Shown piece by piece: positions 15,626 through 23,635 of a stretch of DNA of 64,000 bases. The notes below the pieces were generated by a model, which made no database searches, was not told where the DNA came from, and saw only the letters and a list, made by a program, of their open reading frames with translations. Numbering within the stretch: position 1 is the stretch's first letter; each line of letters opens with the position of its first letter. Source of the stretch: Reyranella sp. CPCC 100927 (GTDB lineage: Bacteria > Pseudomonadota > Alphaproteobacteria > Reyranellales > Reyranellaceae); assembly GCF_007859315.1 (NCBI RefSeq), contig NZ_VOHA01000002.1, positions 434,001-498,000 of the forward strand, in the 5' to 3' direction. The position numbers and the translations under genes are program-made.

Positions 15626-17005
15626 CTACCCCGCGACCTTGGGCAGCCACAGCGCGAGCTGCGGCACCCACATCAGGATGACGACGGCGAGAATGTAGAC
15701 CAGGACGAAGGGCATCACGCCGGAGAAGACGTCGGTGATCGGCCCGCCGTCGCGGCGCATGCCCTGCAGCACGTAGAGCACGGTGCCGTCCGGCGGCGAG
15801 ACCAGCGCGATCTCGACCAGCATGGTGACGATGACGCCGAACCAGATCGGGTCGTAGCCCAGCGCGACGACGACCGGGAAAATCACCGGGATCGTCGTCA
15901 CCACCATGGAGAAGCCCTCCATGAACGTGCCCAGTGCCAGGTAGAAACCGATGATCAACAGCATGATCGCCCACGGCGGCAGCGGTATTTCGCTCACCAC
16001 CTTGGCCATCGCCTGCGGCACGCCGAGGCTGACGAAGACGTAGTTCAGCACATAGGCACCGAACAGGATCAGCCCGATCAACGCCGTGTTGCGCGCCGTG
16101 GCCTCGGCCGAGGCGTTGAGCATCTTGAGCGACAGTCGGCCTTCGATCGCGGCGAAGACGATGGCGCCCATCACCCCGAGCGCCGCCGACTCCGTCGCGG
16201 TCGCAAGCCCGCCATAGATCGTGCCGAGCACGATCAGGATCAGCACCGCCGTCGGCAGCAGGTCGACGAGGCTGCGCAGCTTGACGGCGAACGGTATGCG
16301 CGGCGCGTCGGGATCGGCATGGGGCGCCGCCGTGCGGGCCTTCCACAGGATGACCAGCACGAACAGTGCCACGACGAGGATGCTGGGACCGACCGCCGCG
16401 AGATAGAGTGCACCGACCGAGGTCTCGGTGATCAGGCCGTAGATGATGAAGGTGATGCCGGGCGGGATCAGGTTGCCCAGCGCACCGCCGGCGGCGAGCG
16501 AGCCCAGCACCATCTTGGGGTCATAGCGCGAGCCCCTGAAGAAGGGCAGCGCGACCGAGCCCATGGTCGCGGCGGTGGCGACGGAAGAGCCTGATATGGC
16601 GGAGAAGACGCCGGAGGCCGCGATGTTGGTGTGCAGCAGCCCGCCCGGCAGGCGATCGAGCCAGACGTTCAACGCCTTGTAAAGCCGGTCGGACAGGCCG
16701 GCGCGCAGCAGGATCTCGCCCATCAGCAGGAAGAGCGGCACGGCGACCAGCACGAAGCTCGACGACGGCGTCCAGACCGTCTGGCCGATGAAGGTCCAGA
16801 ACGGTCGGTCGGAGAAGGCAAAACCGACGATGAGGCCCAGCACGCCCAGCGCGGCACCGATATAGATGCCGGCGCCGAAGAAGAGCAGGAACAGGCCGAC
16901 CAGCAGCAGCACCTCGCCGATCAGGAAATTGCCGGTGCCGACCCCGGCAAAGCTCATCACGACCATCAGGCAGACGAGGATCAGCAGGAAGACGATCGCG
17001 ATCAC
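15626..17005 (-). CDS. TRAP transporter large permease (DctM-type)
   Basis: A 459-residue inner-membrane protein with about 12-13 hydrophobic helices, the sodium-coupled channel subunit of a TRAP transporter. Family marks: VAVPLFLLMGEILLRAGLS, SGVFSAISGSSVATAATMG and GNLIPPGITFIIYGLITETS, then GTFMEGFSMVVTTIPVIFPV and LVSPPDGTVLYVLQG. The N-terminus carries an extra hydrophobic stretch of about 40 residues compared with typical DctM. Its start overlaps the end of the small permease gene (ATGA), and two binding-protein genes lie upstream in the same transcription unit. Confidence 0.9.
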   Translation of the reverse strand: MIAIVFLLILVCLMVVMSFAGVGTGNFLIGEVLLLVGLFLLFFGAGIYIGAALGVLGLIVGFAFSDRPFWTFIGQTVWTPSSSFVLVAVPLFLLMGEILLRAGLSDRLYKALNVWLDRLPGGLLHTNIAASGVFSAISGSSVATAATMGSVALPFFRGSRYDPKMVLGSLAAGGALGNLIPPGITFIIYGLITETSVGALYLAAVGPSILVVALFVLVILWKARTAAPHADPDAPRIPFAVKLRSLVDLLPTAVLILIVLGTIYGGLATATESAALGVMGAIVFAAIEGRLSLKMLNASAEATARNTALIGLILFGAYVLNYVFVSLGVPQAMAKVVSEIPLPPWAIMLLIIGFYLALGTFMEGFSMVVTTIPVIFPVVVALGYDPIWFGVIVTMLVEIALVSPPDGTVLYVLQGMRRDGGPITDVFSGVMPFVLVYILAVVILMWVPQLALWLPKVAG

Positions 17006-17646
17006 CGTGATGTCTCCTTGCCGCTCGTCGCCGCATTGTCCTCGGGATCGGACGTACCGACGGCCTCCAAGGCCTCGGCCGCCTCTTCGTCATAGGTACG
17101 GGCGTGCAGCAGGGCCTCGGCCTCCGCCCCGCGACCGGCGATCACCAGCAGCGCGCCTTGCGCCAGCATGATCAGGGTCAGCACCAGGAACACCACGATG
17201 CCGAAGGTCCACAAGCCCTGCGGGATCCACAGCGGCGTGCGCAGCACGCTGATGTCGGTGGCGTTGAACAGCAGCGACTCGTCGACCAGGTCGAGCGCGC
17301 CCTTGGCAACGAAGCCGATGAAGACGGCGAGCGCCGCCAGGCTCAGCAGGTGCATCGGATGACGGACGCGCGGCGGCAGGTAGTTGATCAGCACGTCGAT
17401 GCGGACATGAGCGCGGGTGGTCAACGTGTGAGCCAGCGCCCATGAGATGCCGAAGGCCAGCGCATAGCCGGTCAGCTCCGTCGTCGCCTGCGAGGAGAAG
17501 CCGAGGAACCGACGCGCCAACACGTCGAAGGTGATGAAGGCGGCGCATAGGATGAAGCCCCAACCGGCGGCATACCCCATCCCCTTGCCCAACCCGGCGA
17601 CGAGCCGGCGACACAGGGCGGCCGCGACGATCAGCCTATCGAGCAT
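17002..17646 (-). CDS. TRAP transporter small permease (DctQ-type)
   Basis: A 214-residue four-helix membrane protein of the DctQ family: WGFILCAAFITFDVLARRF (helix 1 with the usual DVxxR), ELTGYALAFGISWALAHT and RAHVRIDVL, the last matching the family pattern GHVRVDVL. It partners the large permease with which it overlaps. The C-terminal 30 residues are acidic and look disordered. ATG 17646 is preceded by AAAGGA. An 11-bp perfect hairpin separates it from the upstream binding-protein gene. Confidence 0.85.
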   Translation of the reverse strand: MLDRLIVAAALCRRLVAGLGKGMGYAAGWGFILCAAFITFDVLARRFLGFSSQATTELTGYALAFGISWALAHTLTTRAHVRIDVLINYLPPRVRHPMHLLSLAALAVFIGFVAKGALDLVDESLLFNATDISVLRTPLWIPQGLWTFGIVVFLVLTLIMLAQGALLVIAGRGAEAEALLHARTYDEEAAEALEAVGTSDPEDNAATSGKETSR

Positions 17647-17681
17647 CGCGACATTTCCTTTCGGTGCTTGTGATTTCAGCA

Positions 17682-17707
17682 CCTCTCCCCGCTCTCGCGG
17701 GGAGAGG
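17682..17707 (-). repeat. REP-like perfect hairpin between TRAP binding protein and small permease
   Basis: CCTCTCCCCGC-TCTC-GCGGGGAGAGG, a perfect 11-bp stem with a four-base loop. It has the same CTCTCC core as the repeats at 8860-9003. On the minus-strand transcript it follows the binding-protein stop by about seven bases, where it could protect that message from 3' decay. Confidence 0.7.
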
Positions 17708-17713
17708 AAAAAT

Positions 17714-18790
17714 TCAGCGGGCTTCGTAGCGGATGCCGGTGATCGGCGCGACCAGCCGGTTGTAGGCCTCGCCACAGCGCTCGCCGCAGCGCTTGACCCA
17801 GGCCGGCAGGACGGCGGTGCGCAAGCTGACACGCAGCGTCTCCATGTCGGCATCGGTCGGCCGCGTCACGGTCATCGGTTTGGTCTCGACGACATGGCCG
17901 ATGCGGCAGCCCTCCTTCTTGCCGGCATTGCAGGCAATACCGTCCTCGGTTGCCTCCAGGCCCAGCGCCCATTGCTGGTCCTCGACCTCCTTGAAGGTCG
18001 CCTGCAGGAAATCGCGCACCGCGGGATCGAGCTTGTTCCACCACGCCAGGTTGGCGACATAGGCCGAGTTGCCCCACGATACCGGCAGCGCGTACATGTG
18101 CCGCGTCACCTCGTACCAGCGGGCGCCGTTGCCGGTCGCGGTGCCGGTGATGGCGCAGTCGACCACGCCGCGCTCGAGTGCCGAATAGACCTCGGGAAAT
18201 CCGATCGCGGTCGGCTGCGCGCCGATGGCCTGCACGAAATCGTTCGACGAACCGCCCGCAGTGCGAATGCGCCTGCCCTTGAGATCGGCCAGGCTCGTCA
18301 CCGGCTCGCGGCAATAGAAGACCTGCGCCGGATACGGAAACGTCGCGATGATACGCACGCCGAAGCGCTCGAGTTCCTTGTTCACGTCGGGCAGCACGGC
18401 GTCGATGACGCGGCGCGACTGGGCGTGCGAGGGATTGAGGCCGGCGAGATCGGACATTTCCAGCATCGGCACGTCACCGGCCACCGTCGGCAGCGCCGGT
18501 GCGCCGATATCGATCTGGCCCGAGCGGATGACACGCAGCAGTTCGGGGCCGGTCAGGCCACGCTCCGGCCAGCTCGCCAGGGTGACGCTGATCCGCCCGC
18601 CCGATTTCTGCGGGATGCCCTCGCGCAGCATCGGAATATCGACCTTGGTGTATTGCGGGATCGACGGCGAGAGCTGCGTCACCATGGTGACGCGCACCGC
18701 CGGCCCCGCCGGCAGGCTCTGCGCCGCGGCCGAGCCGATCCCTGCGGCAGCGACGATCAGCGTCGCCGCCACGGCCCTCGAAACTGTCAT
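17714..18790 (-). CDS. TRAP transporter solute-binding protein B
   Basis: A 358-residue periplasmic DctP-family protein with a Sec signal peptide ending AAA-QS. Seen: VDIPMLREGIPQKSGGRISVTL, GDVPMLEMSDLAGL, RRIRTAGGSSNDFVQAIGAQPT (the region that holds the ligand-binding Arg) and FPEVYSALERGVVDCAITG. Its C-terminal part has four Cys in the pattern AC-x7-C and RCGERC. It is a clear paralogue of the binding protein at 18916-19989, which shares nearly all these motifs and the cysteines. GGGGGAGAAGG precedes the start. Both presumably feed the single DctQM pair downstream; the ligand is probably an organic or amino acid. Confidence 0.9.
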   Translation of the reverse strand: MTVSRAVAATLIVAAAGIGSAAAQSLPAGPAVRVTMVTQLSPSIPQYTKVDIPMLREGIPQKSGGRISVTLASWPERGLTGPELLRVIRSGQIDIGAPALPTVAGDVPMLEMSDLAGLNPSHAQSRRVIDAVLPDVNKELERFGVRIIATFPYPAQVFYCREPVTSLADLKGRRIRTAGGSSNDFVQAIGAQPTAIGFPEVYSALERGVVDCAITGTATGNGARWYEVTRHMYALPVSWGNSAYVANLAWWNKLDPAVRDFLQATFKEVEDQQWALGLEATEDGIACNAGKKEGCRIGHVVETKPMTVTRPTDADMETLRVSLRTAVLPAWVKRCGERCGEAYNRLVAPITGIRYEAR

Positions 18791-18824
18791 ATCCTTCTCC
18801 CCCTGTATGATCCGTCGCTCGAAT

Positions 18825-18908
18825 GTCATCCCGAGCGCAGCGAGGGATCTTTCAGCGACGACGGGTCCACAGACCGCCAAAAGATTCCTCGCTTCGCTCG
18901 GAATGACA
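18825..18908. repeat. inverted repeat (GTCATCCCGAGCG type) between the two binding-protein genes
   Basis: The left arm TGTCATCCCGAGCGCAGCGAGG (18825 on) pairs imperfectly with CCTCGCTTCGCTCGGAATGACA at the right end (18887-18908). The two flank about 40 bases of spacer. A related half-copy, AGATCCTTCGCTTCGCTCAGG, lies just upstream of the Gfo/Idh/MocA gene near 13640. This is a common proteobacterial dispersed repeat. It occupies nearly the whole gap between the two TRAP binding-protein genes. Confidence 0.7.
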
Positions 18909-18915
18909 GGAAGCG

Positions 18916-19989
18916 TTACTTGGCCTGATACGTCACGCCGCTGACGGGCGCGACCAGGCGATTATAGGTCTCAATGCAGCGTGTGCCGCAGCGTTGCATG
19001 AATTCAGGCAGGATCGCCGAGGTCAGCGTCGCGCGCAGCGTGTCCTGATCGGCCTGGGTCGGGCGGTTGAGTGCCATCGGCTTGCTCTCGACGATCTTGC
19101 CGATCTTGCAGCCGGCCTTGTCACCGCTGTTGCAGGCGAGACCGTCCTCGGTCGTCTCCTCGCCGAGTTTCCATTGCGCGTCCTCGACCTCCTTCATCGT
19201 GGCCTCGAGGAAGGCGCGCACCTGGGGATCGAGCTTGTTCCACCAGTTCAGATTCACGACATACATCGCGACCGACCAGAACAACGGCAGCGCGTACTGC
19301 GACTGGCTGACCTCGTACCAGCGCGCGCCGTTGCCGGAGCTGGAGCCGGTGATGGCGCAATCGACCACACCACGCTCGAGCGCAGCATAGACCTCGGGAA
19401 AACCGACCGATGTCGGCTGCGCGCCGATCGAGGTGACGAATGTGTTGGACGAGCCGCCGCTGGTACGGATGCGCTTGCCCTTGAGGTCGGCAAGGCTGGC
19501 GACCTTATCGCGGCAGAAGAAAATCTGTCCGGCGAAGGGGTACATCGCCACGATGCGCGTGTTGAAGCGCTCCAGCTCCTTGTTCAATTCGGGCAGCAAT
19601 GCCTGCGAGACCTTGCGCGCCTGGCCGACCGTCGGGTTCAGGCCCGCGAGATCGACCATGTCGAGCATCGGCACCTCACCGGAAACGGTCTGCAGCGACA
19701 CCGCGCCGATATCGACCTGGCCGGAACGCACGAGACGGATGACCTCGGGGCCATTGAGGTTGCGCTCGGGCCAGCTCGCCAAGGTCACCTTGATGCGGCC
19801 GCCCGATTTCTGCGGCACACCTTCACGCAGGATCGGAATGTCGACCTTGGTGTATTGCGGCAGGGCCGGCCCGACCTGGGTCACTGCCTGGATGTTGACG
19901 GTTGGACCCGGCGGCAGGCTCTGGGCGAGCGCCGATCCGCTGAAGGCGAGAGCAAGGGTCGCAAGCGAAGTGAGGTGAAATCGTTTCAC
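18916..19989 (-). CDS. TRAP transporter solute-binding protein A
   Basis: A 357-residue DctP-family protein, first gene of the TRAP operon. Sec signal peptide MKRFHLTSLATLALAFSGSALA, then QYTKVDIPILREGVPQKSGGR, KRIRTSGGSSNTFVTSIGA and FPEVYAALERGVVDCAITG, all mirrored in the next gene. It also keeps the extra cysteines (ACNSGDKAGC; RCGTRC). GTG 19989 is the start: AGGAG lies eight bases upstream and the signal peptide begins there. Two tandem binding proteins with one permease pair suggests extended substrate range or a recent duplication with divergence. Confidence 0.9.
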   Translation of the reverse strand: MKRFHLTSLATLALAFSGSALAQSLPPGPTVNIQAVTQVGPALPQYTKVDIPILREGVPQKSGGRIKVTLASWPERNLNGPEVIRLVRSGQVDIGAVSLQTVSGEVPMLDMVDLAGLNPTVGQARKVSQALLPELNKELERFNTRIVAMYPFAGQIFFCRDKVASLADLKGKRIRTSGGSSNTFVTSIGAQPTSVGFPEVYAALERGVVDCAITGSSSGNGARWYEVSQSQYALPLFWSVAMYVVNLNWWNKLDPQVRAFLEATMKEVEDAQWKLGEETTEDGLACNSGDKAGCKIGKIVESKPMALNRPTQADQDTLRATLTSAILPEFMQRCGTRCIETYNRLVAPVSGVTYQAK

Positions 19990-20301
19990 AGTCGGTGCTC
20001 CTGTCGGATCAGAGGACTCGTGCAAGATGCGCGCCGCCCGACAGGTCGTGTCGGCTGCGTTGGCAATGATCAGCATGACGGGAATGACGTGTCGGGCCGC
20101 AGGGCGCATGGTTGCGCCCCGGCGCCGTCGGCTGTTCTGGCATTTCCCCCGTGCCCGTTTGATGGCCTTGCATCAATAGTGGGCTAAACCGGGCGAGGTC
20201 GTCCAGTTCGTTGCAGAACAATAATGGCGATCAAAGGAAGCAGCGCTGGATGCTCATTGGCGTCCAGGGAACGCGGGCGGTCCGCGCTCCGGGACGAAGG
20301 C
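19990..20301. other. intergenic region upstream of the TRAP operon
   Basis: About 310 bases with no supportable gene. It must contain the TRAP operon promoter on the minus strand and the 3' region of the aminotransferase. I see a GC-rich repeat remnant near 20270-20300 (GCGGGCGGTCCGCGC) and no convincing promoter hexamers or operator. Confidence 0.4.
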
Positions 20302-21624
20302 CTACTCCGCAGCGGCGCGGGTGCCTTGGGCCACCACATCGGTGATGGCCTGGTCAAGGATGGCGATGCCGCGGTCGATTTCCGCGGCGCTCACCGTGAG
20401 CGGCGGTGCGATGCGCCAGATCGAGGCCATGGAACCCACCGACACGATATTCATCGACAGCCCCAGTTCCATGCAGCGGCTGGTGATGGCGCGCCCGCGC
20501 GCCACGTCGGGATTGCGCGCGTGGCGGTCCTTGACCAGTTCGACGCCCTGCAGCAGGCCGAAGCCACGCACGTCGCCGATGATCTCGTGACGGTCCTGCA
20601 GGTAGCGCAGGCCGACGGCCAGCCGCTCGCCCATCGCCAGCGCGCGGGCATTGAGCTTGTCTTCGTCCAGCACGTCGAGCACGGCCAGCGCTACCTGCGC
20701 CGGCAAGGGATCGGAAACATGCGAGGTCGCATGCATGAAGCCTTTGGCGTGGCAGTCGGCTTCGATCGCATCCGACGTGACCGTGGCGGCCATCGGCAAG
20801 CCGCCGCCCAGGGTCTTGGACAGCGTCAGGATATCGGGCTCGACGCCGAAATGCTGGAAGGCGAAGTCGCGGCCGAGGCGGCCGAAAGCCGTCTGCGCCT
20901 CGTCGAAGATCAGGAGCATGCCGCGCTTCTCGCAGTGCGCCTTCACGCGCTGCCAGTAGCCGTCGGGCGGCACGATCACGCCGCCCGAGCTCTCCACCGG
21001 TTCGGCGATCACGGCGGCGAGCGACCCGGTCGACTGCGCATCGATCATGTCGAAGCCGACATCCAGGCACGTGCCATCGCACGCCTTGCGGCAATGCCGT
21101 ACCGGGCAGTGGTAGGCGTTGGGCGCCGGCAGCGCCAGCGAACCCGGCATCATCGGGCCGTAGCCCTGGCGCCCGGCGACATAGTTCACCGACTGCGCGC
21201 CCGATGTCATGCCGTGCCACGAGCCGGTGAAGCCCACGACCTCGAACCTGCCGCTGTGCAGCTTCGCCATCTTCAGCGCCGCTTCGTTCGACTCGGCGCC
21301 GGTGCTGAGGAAGAGCGCCCGCGACAGATGCGGCGGCAGCAGGCTGGCCAGCCGCTGCGAGAGCGCCACGACCGGCGGGCTCAGCATGCCGCTGAACAGA
21401 TGCAGTGCGCCCTCGCAAGCCTGATGGATCGCTTCGACGATGCGCGGGTGGTTGTGGCCCAAGGTGGCGCACATCTGGCCCGAGGTGAAATCGAGGATCT
21501 CTCTGCCCTCGGTATCCCAGATCACGCTGCCGCGTGCCTTGGCGATGAGGCGGGGCACGAACGGCAGGCCGTAGCGGACGAGATGCTCTTCCGGCGGCTC
21601 GTTACTGAGGCGCGGTGTCGACAT
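20302..21624 (-). CDS. class III PLP aminotransferase, 2,2-dialkylglycine-decarboxylase-like
   Basis: A 440-residue PLP enzyme of the class III (omega) aminotransferase fold. Marks in order: DFTSGQMCATLGHNHPRI, HLFSGMLSPPVV, FLSTGAESNEAALKMAK (phosphate-binding), FTGSWHGMTSGAQSVNY, IFDEAQTAFGR and the Schiff-base lysine in LSKTLGGG. The combination GQMCA-LGH plus HLFS-ML resembles DgdA, which decarboxylates 2,2-dialkylglycines and transfers the amino group to pyruvate. An insert with several cysteines (CPVRHCRKACDGTC) is present near the middle. It is divergent from an AsnC-type regulator, whereas the classical dgdA is paired with the LysR-type DgdR. A plain aminotransferase is the alternative. 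Confidence 0.8.
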   Translation of the reverse strand: MSTPRLSNEPPEEHLVRYGLPFVPRLIAKARGSVIWDTEGREILDFTSGQMCATLGHNHPRIVEAIHQACEGALHLFSGMLSPPVVALSQRLASLLPPHLSRALFLSTGAESNEAALKMAKLHSGRFEVVGFTGSWHGMTSGAQSVNYVAGRQGYGPMMPGSLALPAPNAYHCPVRHCRKACDGTCLDVGFDMIDAQSTGSLAAVIAEPVESSGGVIVPPDGYWQRVKAHCEKRGMLLIFDEAQTAFGRLGRDFAFQHFGVEPDILTLSKTLGGGLPMAATVTSDAIEADCHAKGFMHATSHVSDPLPAQVALAVLDVLDEDKLNARALAMGERLAVGLRYLQDRHEIIGDVRGFGLLQGVELVKDRHARNPDVARGRAITSRCMELGLSMNIVSVGSMASIWRIAPPLTVSAAEIDRGIAILDQAITDVVAQGTRAAAE

Positions 21625-21693
21625 CGGTGGCTCCCTTGCTTCAGTCCGATGCCAAGGCTACAACGATATGAATTGATAGAGATTTCTTTCTTG

Positions 21694-21716
21694 ACGCCAA
21701 TCCTGACGTTTGGCGT
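21694..21716. promoter_or_regulatory. candidate AsnC/Lrp operator in divergent promoter region
   Basis: ACGCCAA (21694-21700) and TTGGCGT (21710-21716) form a perfect inverted repeat with a nine-base spacer. It lies in the AT-rich 142-base gap between the aminotransferase and the AsnC-type regulator. A second AT-rich near-palindrome (GAGAAATTTTCTTC) sits around 21735-21748. Either could bind the regulator. Confidence 0.4.
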
Positions 21717-21766
21717 TTCATGATCTCCCTTTTGAGAAATTTTCTTCATAGAAAGCAGGAGATAAA

Positions 21767-22270
21767 TTGCTAAAGCGAAAGCCTGCGGAAATCGTCACTG
21801 ACGCGCCGCTCGATGCCCTCGACCGCAAGATCCTGCGGTTGCTGCAACGCGACAGCGTGATCGCCAACCAGGCGCTGGCGGATGCCGTCGGGCTGTCGCC
21901 GCCGGCCTGCCTCAAGCGCGTTCGCCGCTTGCGCGCCGACGGAGTCATTGCGCGCACGGCGGCCCAGCTGGCGCCGGCGGCGCTGGGCTATCCGCTGCTC
22001 ACGGTGGTGCGCATCAAGCTCGACCGGCCGCGCGAGAAGGTGATGCGCGACTTCGAGCAGCGCATGCGCGCCCTGCCGCGCGTCGTGCACTGCCTGACAG
22101 TGGCCGGCGACATCGACTATGTCATGCTGGTACGCAGCAAGGACGTGGCGCACTATCAGGACTTTGCGCGCCACGTGCTGGCGACCGCGCCGGGCATCCG
22201 CGCCTACACCAGCGAGATCGTGCTGAATGTGCCGAAATGGACGACCGAAGTCCCTGTCGACGAGACGTGA
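21767..22270 (+). CDS. Lrp/AsnC family transcriptional regulator
   Basis: A 167-residue regulator: N-terminal helix-turn-helix (LDALDRKILRLLQRDSVIANQALADAVGLSPPACLKRVRRL) and a C-terminal RAM ligand-binding/oligomerisation domain (VHCLTVAGDIDYVMLVRSKDVAHYQDF). The start is TTG 21767: AGGAG lies five bases upstream and no closer ATG fits. It is divergent from the PLP enzyme and probably controls it in response to an amino acid, as is normal for this family. Confidence 0.9.
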   Translation: MLKRKPAEIVTDAPLDALDRKILRLLQRDSVIANQALADAVGLSPPACLKRVRRLRADGVIARTAAQLAPAALGYPLLTVVRIKLDRPREKVMRDFEQRMRALPRVVHCLTVAGDIDYVMLVRSKDVAHYQDFARHVLATAPGIRAYTSEIVLNVPKWTTEVPVDET

Positions 22271-22311
22271 GACAAGGTCAATGCCAAGGCGTGAATGGCG
22301 CTGGTGACGGG

Positions 22312-22413
22312 TCGGACCGCGTCGCTCCAGCGACGCCCCACAGGCGAAAGCGAATGCTTTCGCCTGTGCGCGCAGCGCCGCATCATGAGCGCCGCTGGAG
22401 CGGCGCGGTCCCA
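22312..22413. repeat. nested palindromic element after the AsnC gene
   Basis: Outer arms GGACCGCGTCGCTCCAGCG (left) and CGCTGGAGCGGCGCGGTCC (right) pair with one mismatch. Inside lies the perfect 12-bp hairpin ACAGGCGAAAGC-GAAT-GCTTTCGCCTGT (22340-22367). The same inner GGCGAAA/TTTCGCC hairpin recurs in the 56944-57028 element, which links the two repeat families. Confidence 0.75.
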
Positions 22414-22467
22414 GCCGTCGCCAGCGCCGCCTTCACTGACCGGCCCAACGCCATGGTGAGGCCCGAT

Positions 22468-22800
22468 TCAGCTCAGGTTGAGCACGGTGGCGCCGGCAAC
22501 GATCAGGGCCACGCCGCACCAGCCCACCAGGCGGATACGCTGGTCGAACAGCAGCCAGCCCAGGGCCGCGGTGGCGAGGATGCCGACGCCACCCCACAAC
22601 GCGTAGGCCACCGACAGATCCATGCCCTGGATGGCCTGCGCCAGGGTTGCGAACGAGGCCAGTACGCAGGCAAGGCCCAGCAGCCCGATGCGCCGCCGGC
22701 GGAAACCGTCCGAGCGCTTCAGCAGCATCGTGCCGGTGAGTTCCAGCACGATCGACGCCGCCAGCCACAGCAGCGCCACGATATCGGGACCCAGCGACAT
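22468..22800 (-). CDS. SMR family transporter subunit (MdtI/EmrE-like)
   Basis: A 110-residue, four-helix small multidrug resistance protein. The essential membrane glutamate is E20 in SIVLELTGTMLLKRSDG, the SMR helix-1 pattern, followed by AYALWGGVGILATAALGWLLF, equivalent to the AYAxWxGxG motif in helix 3. It lies ten bases downstream of a second SMR gene, so the two are likely an obligate heterodimer like MdtJI, EbrAB or YkkCD. Substrates may be polyamines, guanidinium or quaternary cations. Confidence 0.85.
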   Translation of the reverse strand: MSLGPDIVALLWLAASIVLELTGTMLLKRSDGFRRRRIGLLGLACVLASFATLAQAIQGMDLSVAYALWGGVGILATAALGWLLFDQRIRLVGWCGVALIVAGATVLNLS

Positions 22801-22810
22801 GACATCACCA

Positions 22811-23143
22811 TCATGCCGCGCGCGCTTCGGTGCCGCGCAGCAGCAGGCAGATACCGGCCAGGATCGTGGCCAGGCCCAGCAGCCGCAGCGGCCCGAGCGG
22901 CTCGCCGAACGCGAAGTAGCCGATCGCCGCCAGGCCGACGATGCCCAGCCCCTCCCACAGCGCGTAGGCGGCGGCTACCGGAATGGCGCGCAGCGCGACG
23001 CTGAACAGCACCAGCGACAGGCTGAGCAATCCCAGGGCGACCAGATAGCCCGTGACGGGATCGTCGGCGGCCATCTTCAGGCTCGAGGTTCCTGTGACCT
23101 CGGTCGCAATGGCCGCCAGCAGAACAAGACGATGATAATTCAT
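22811..23143 (-). CDS. SMR family transporter subunit (MdtJ-like)
   Basis: A 110-residue partner of the gene at 22468-22800, first in the pair. Helix 1 contains the key glutamate E15 (AAIATEVTGTSSLK) and helix 3 the AYALWEGLGIVGLAAIGY motif; the extra acidic residue in this motif differs from the partner. ATG 23143 starts the first hydrophobic helix; longer forms would add a polar cysteine-rich extension that SMR proteins lack. The upstream region shows no guanidine riboswitch I can recognise. Confidence 0.85.
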   Translation of the reverse strand: MNYHRLVLLAAIATEVTGTSSLKMAADDPVTGYLVALGLLSLSLVLFSVALRAIPVAAAYALWEGLGIVGLAAIGYFAFGEPLGPLRLLGLATILAGICLLLRGTEARAA

Positions 23144-23635
23144 GGGACACGCGCGTATCCGCACCTGACCGCACAGGGCGGTCACGGCGGCACGTCGACA
23201 ACAAAGACAAACAGGAGCCGGCGCGACCCGGCAGCACATCGCGGAAGGGCGACCCGCTAACGCTGCGCCGTGACGTCGCGCGCCAGATCGCAGGGATGGC
23301 GCTGCAACATTGTGCTGCGGAGAATCCAGATATGAAGGGTCATAGCCAAATGAAGCTATGGATATGGGCCTTGAGTGTCAAGTCGAGGCGGCGTTGTGAA
23401 AACGCCTCGGCAGACACAAAACTGACATACGATTTCGCTAGGGCCACCATGCACTTAGCCGCATGATTCTCTATATTTTTCGTCGTCTCCATTTGTTCCG
23501 TCGATGGGAACCATACGACAGGTCATTTCTTGTTTCTTTCTGTCGTTACTTCACCACCAGCCATACATCACTTTTCCCGGTTGAACCGCGGCCGATCCTT
23601 GCGCATGACACCTGCCCCGTTGCCGCGTGAGGACC
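23144..23635. other. divergent intergenic region with hairpins, no gene seen
   Basis: About 490 bases between the SMR pair and the methyltransferase. It holds at least three inverted repeats: CATAGC...GCTATG (23341-23360), CGAGGCG...CGCCTCG with a 12-base loop (23384-23409) and CGACAG...CTGTCG (23516-23545). The part after 23410 is AT-rich (TCTATATTTTTCG) and probably carries the promoter of the plus-strand gene. A structured leader or small RNA is possible. Confidence 0.4.

Noticed and set aside
20009-20221. 70-codon minus-strand frame upstream of the TRAP operon
   Set aside because: Random-looking composition, no ribosome site; probably untranslated leader.
23144-23340. Guanidine riboswitch before the SMR pair
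   Set aside because: No ACGR loops of the mini-ykkC type and no ykkC core sequence on the minus strand.
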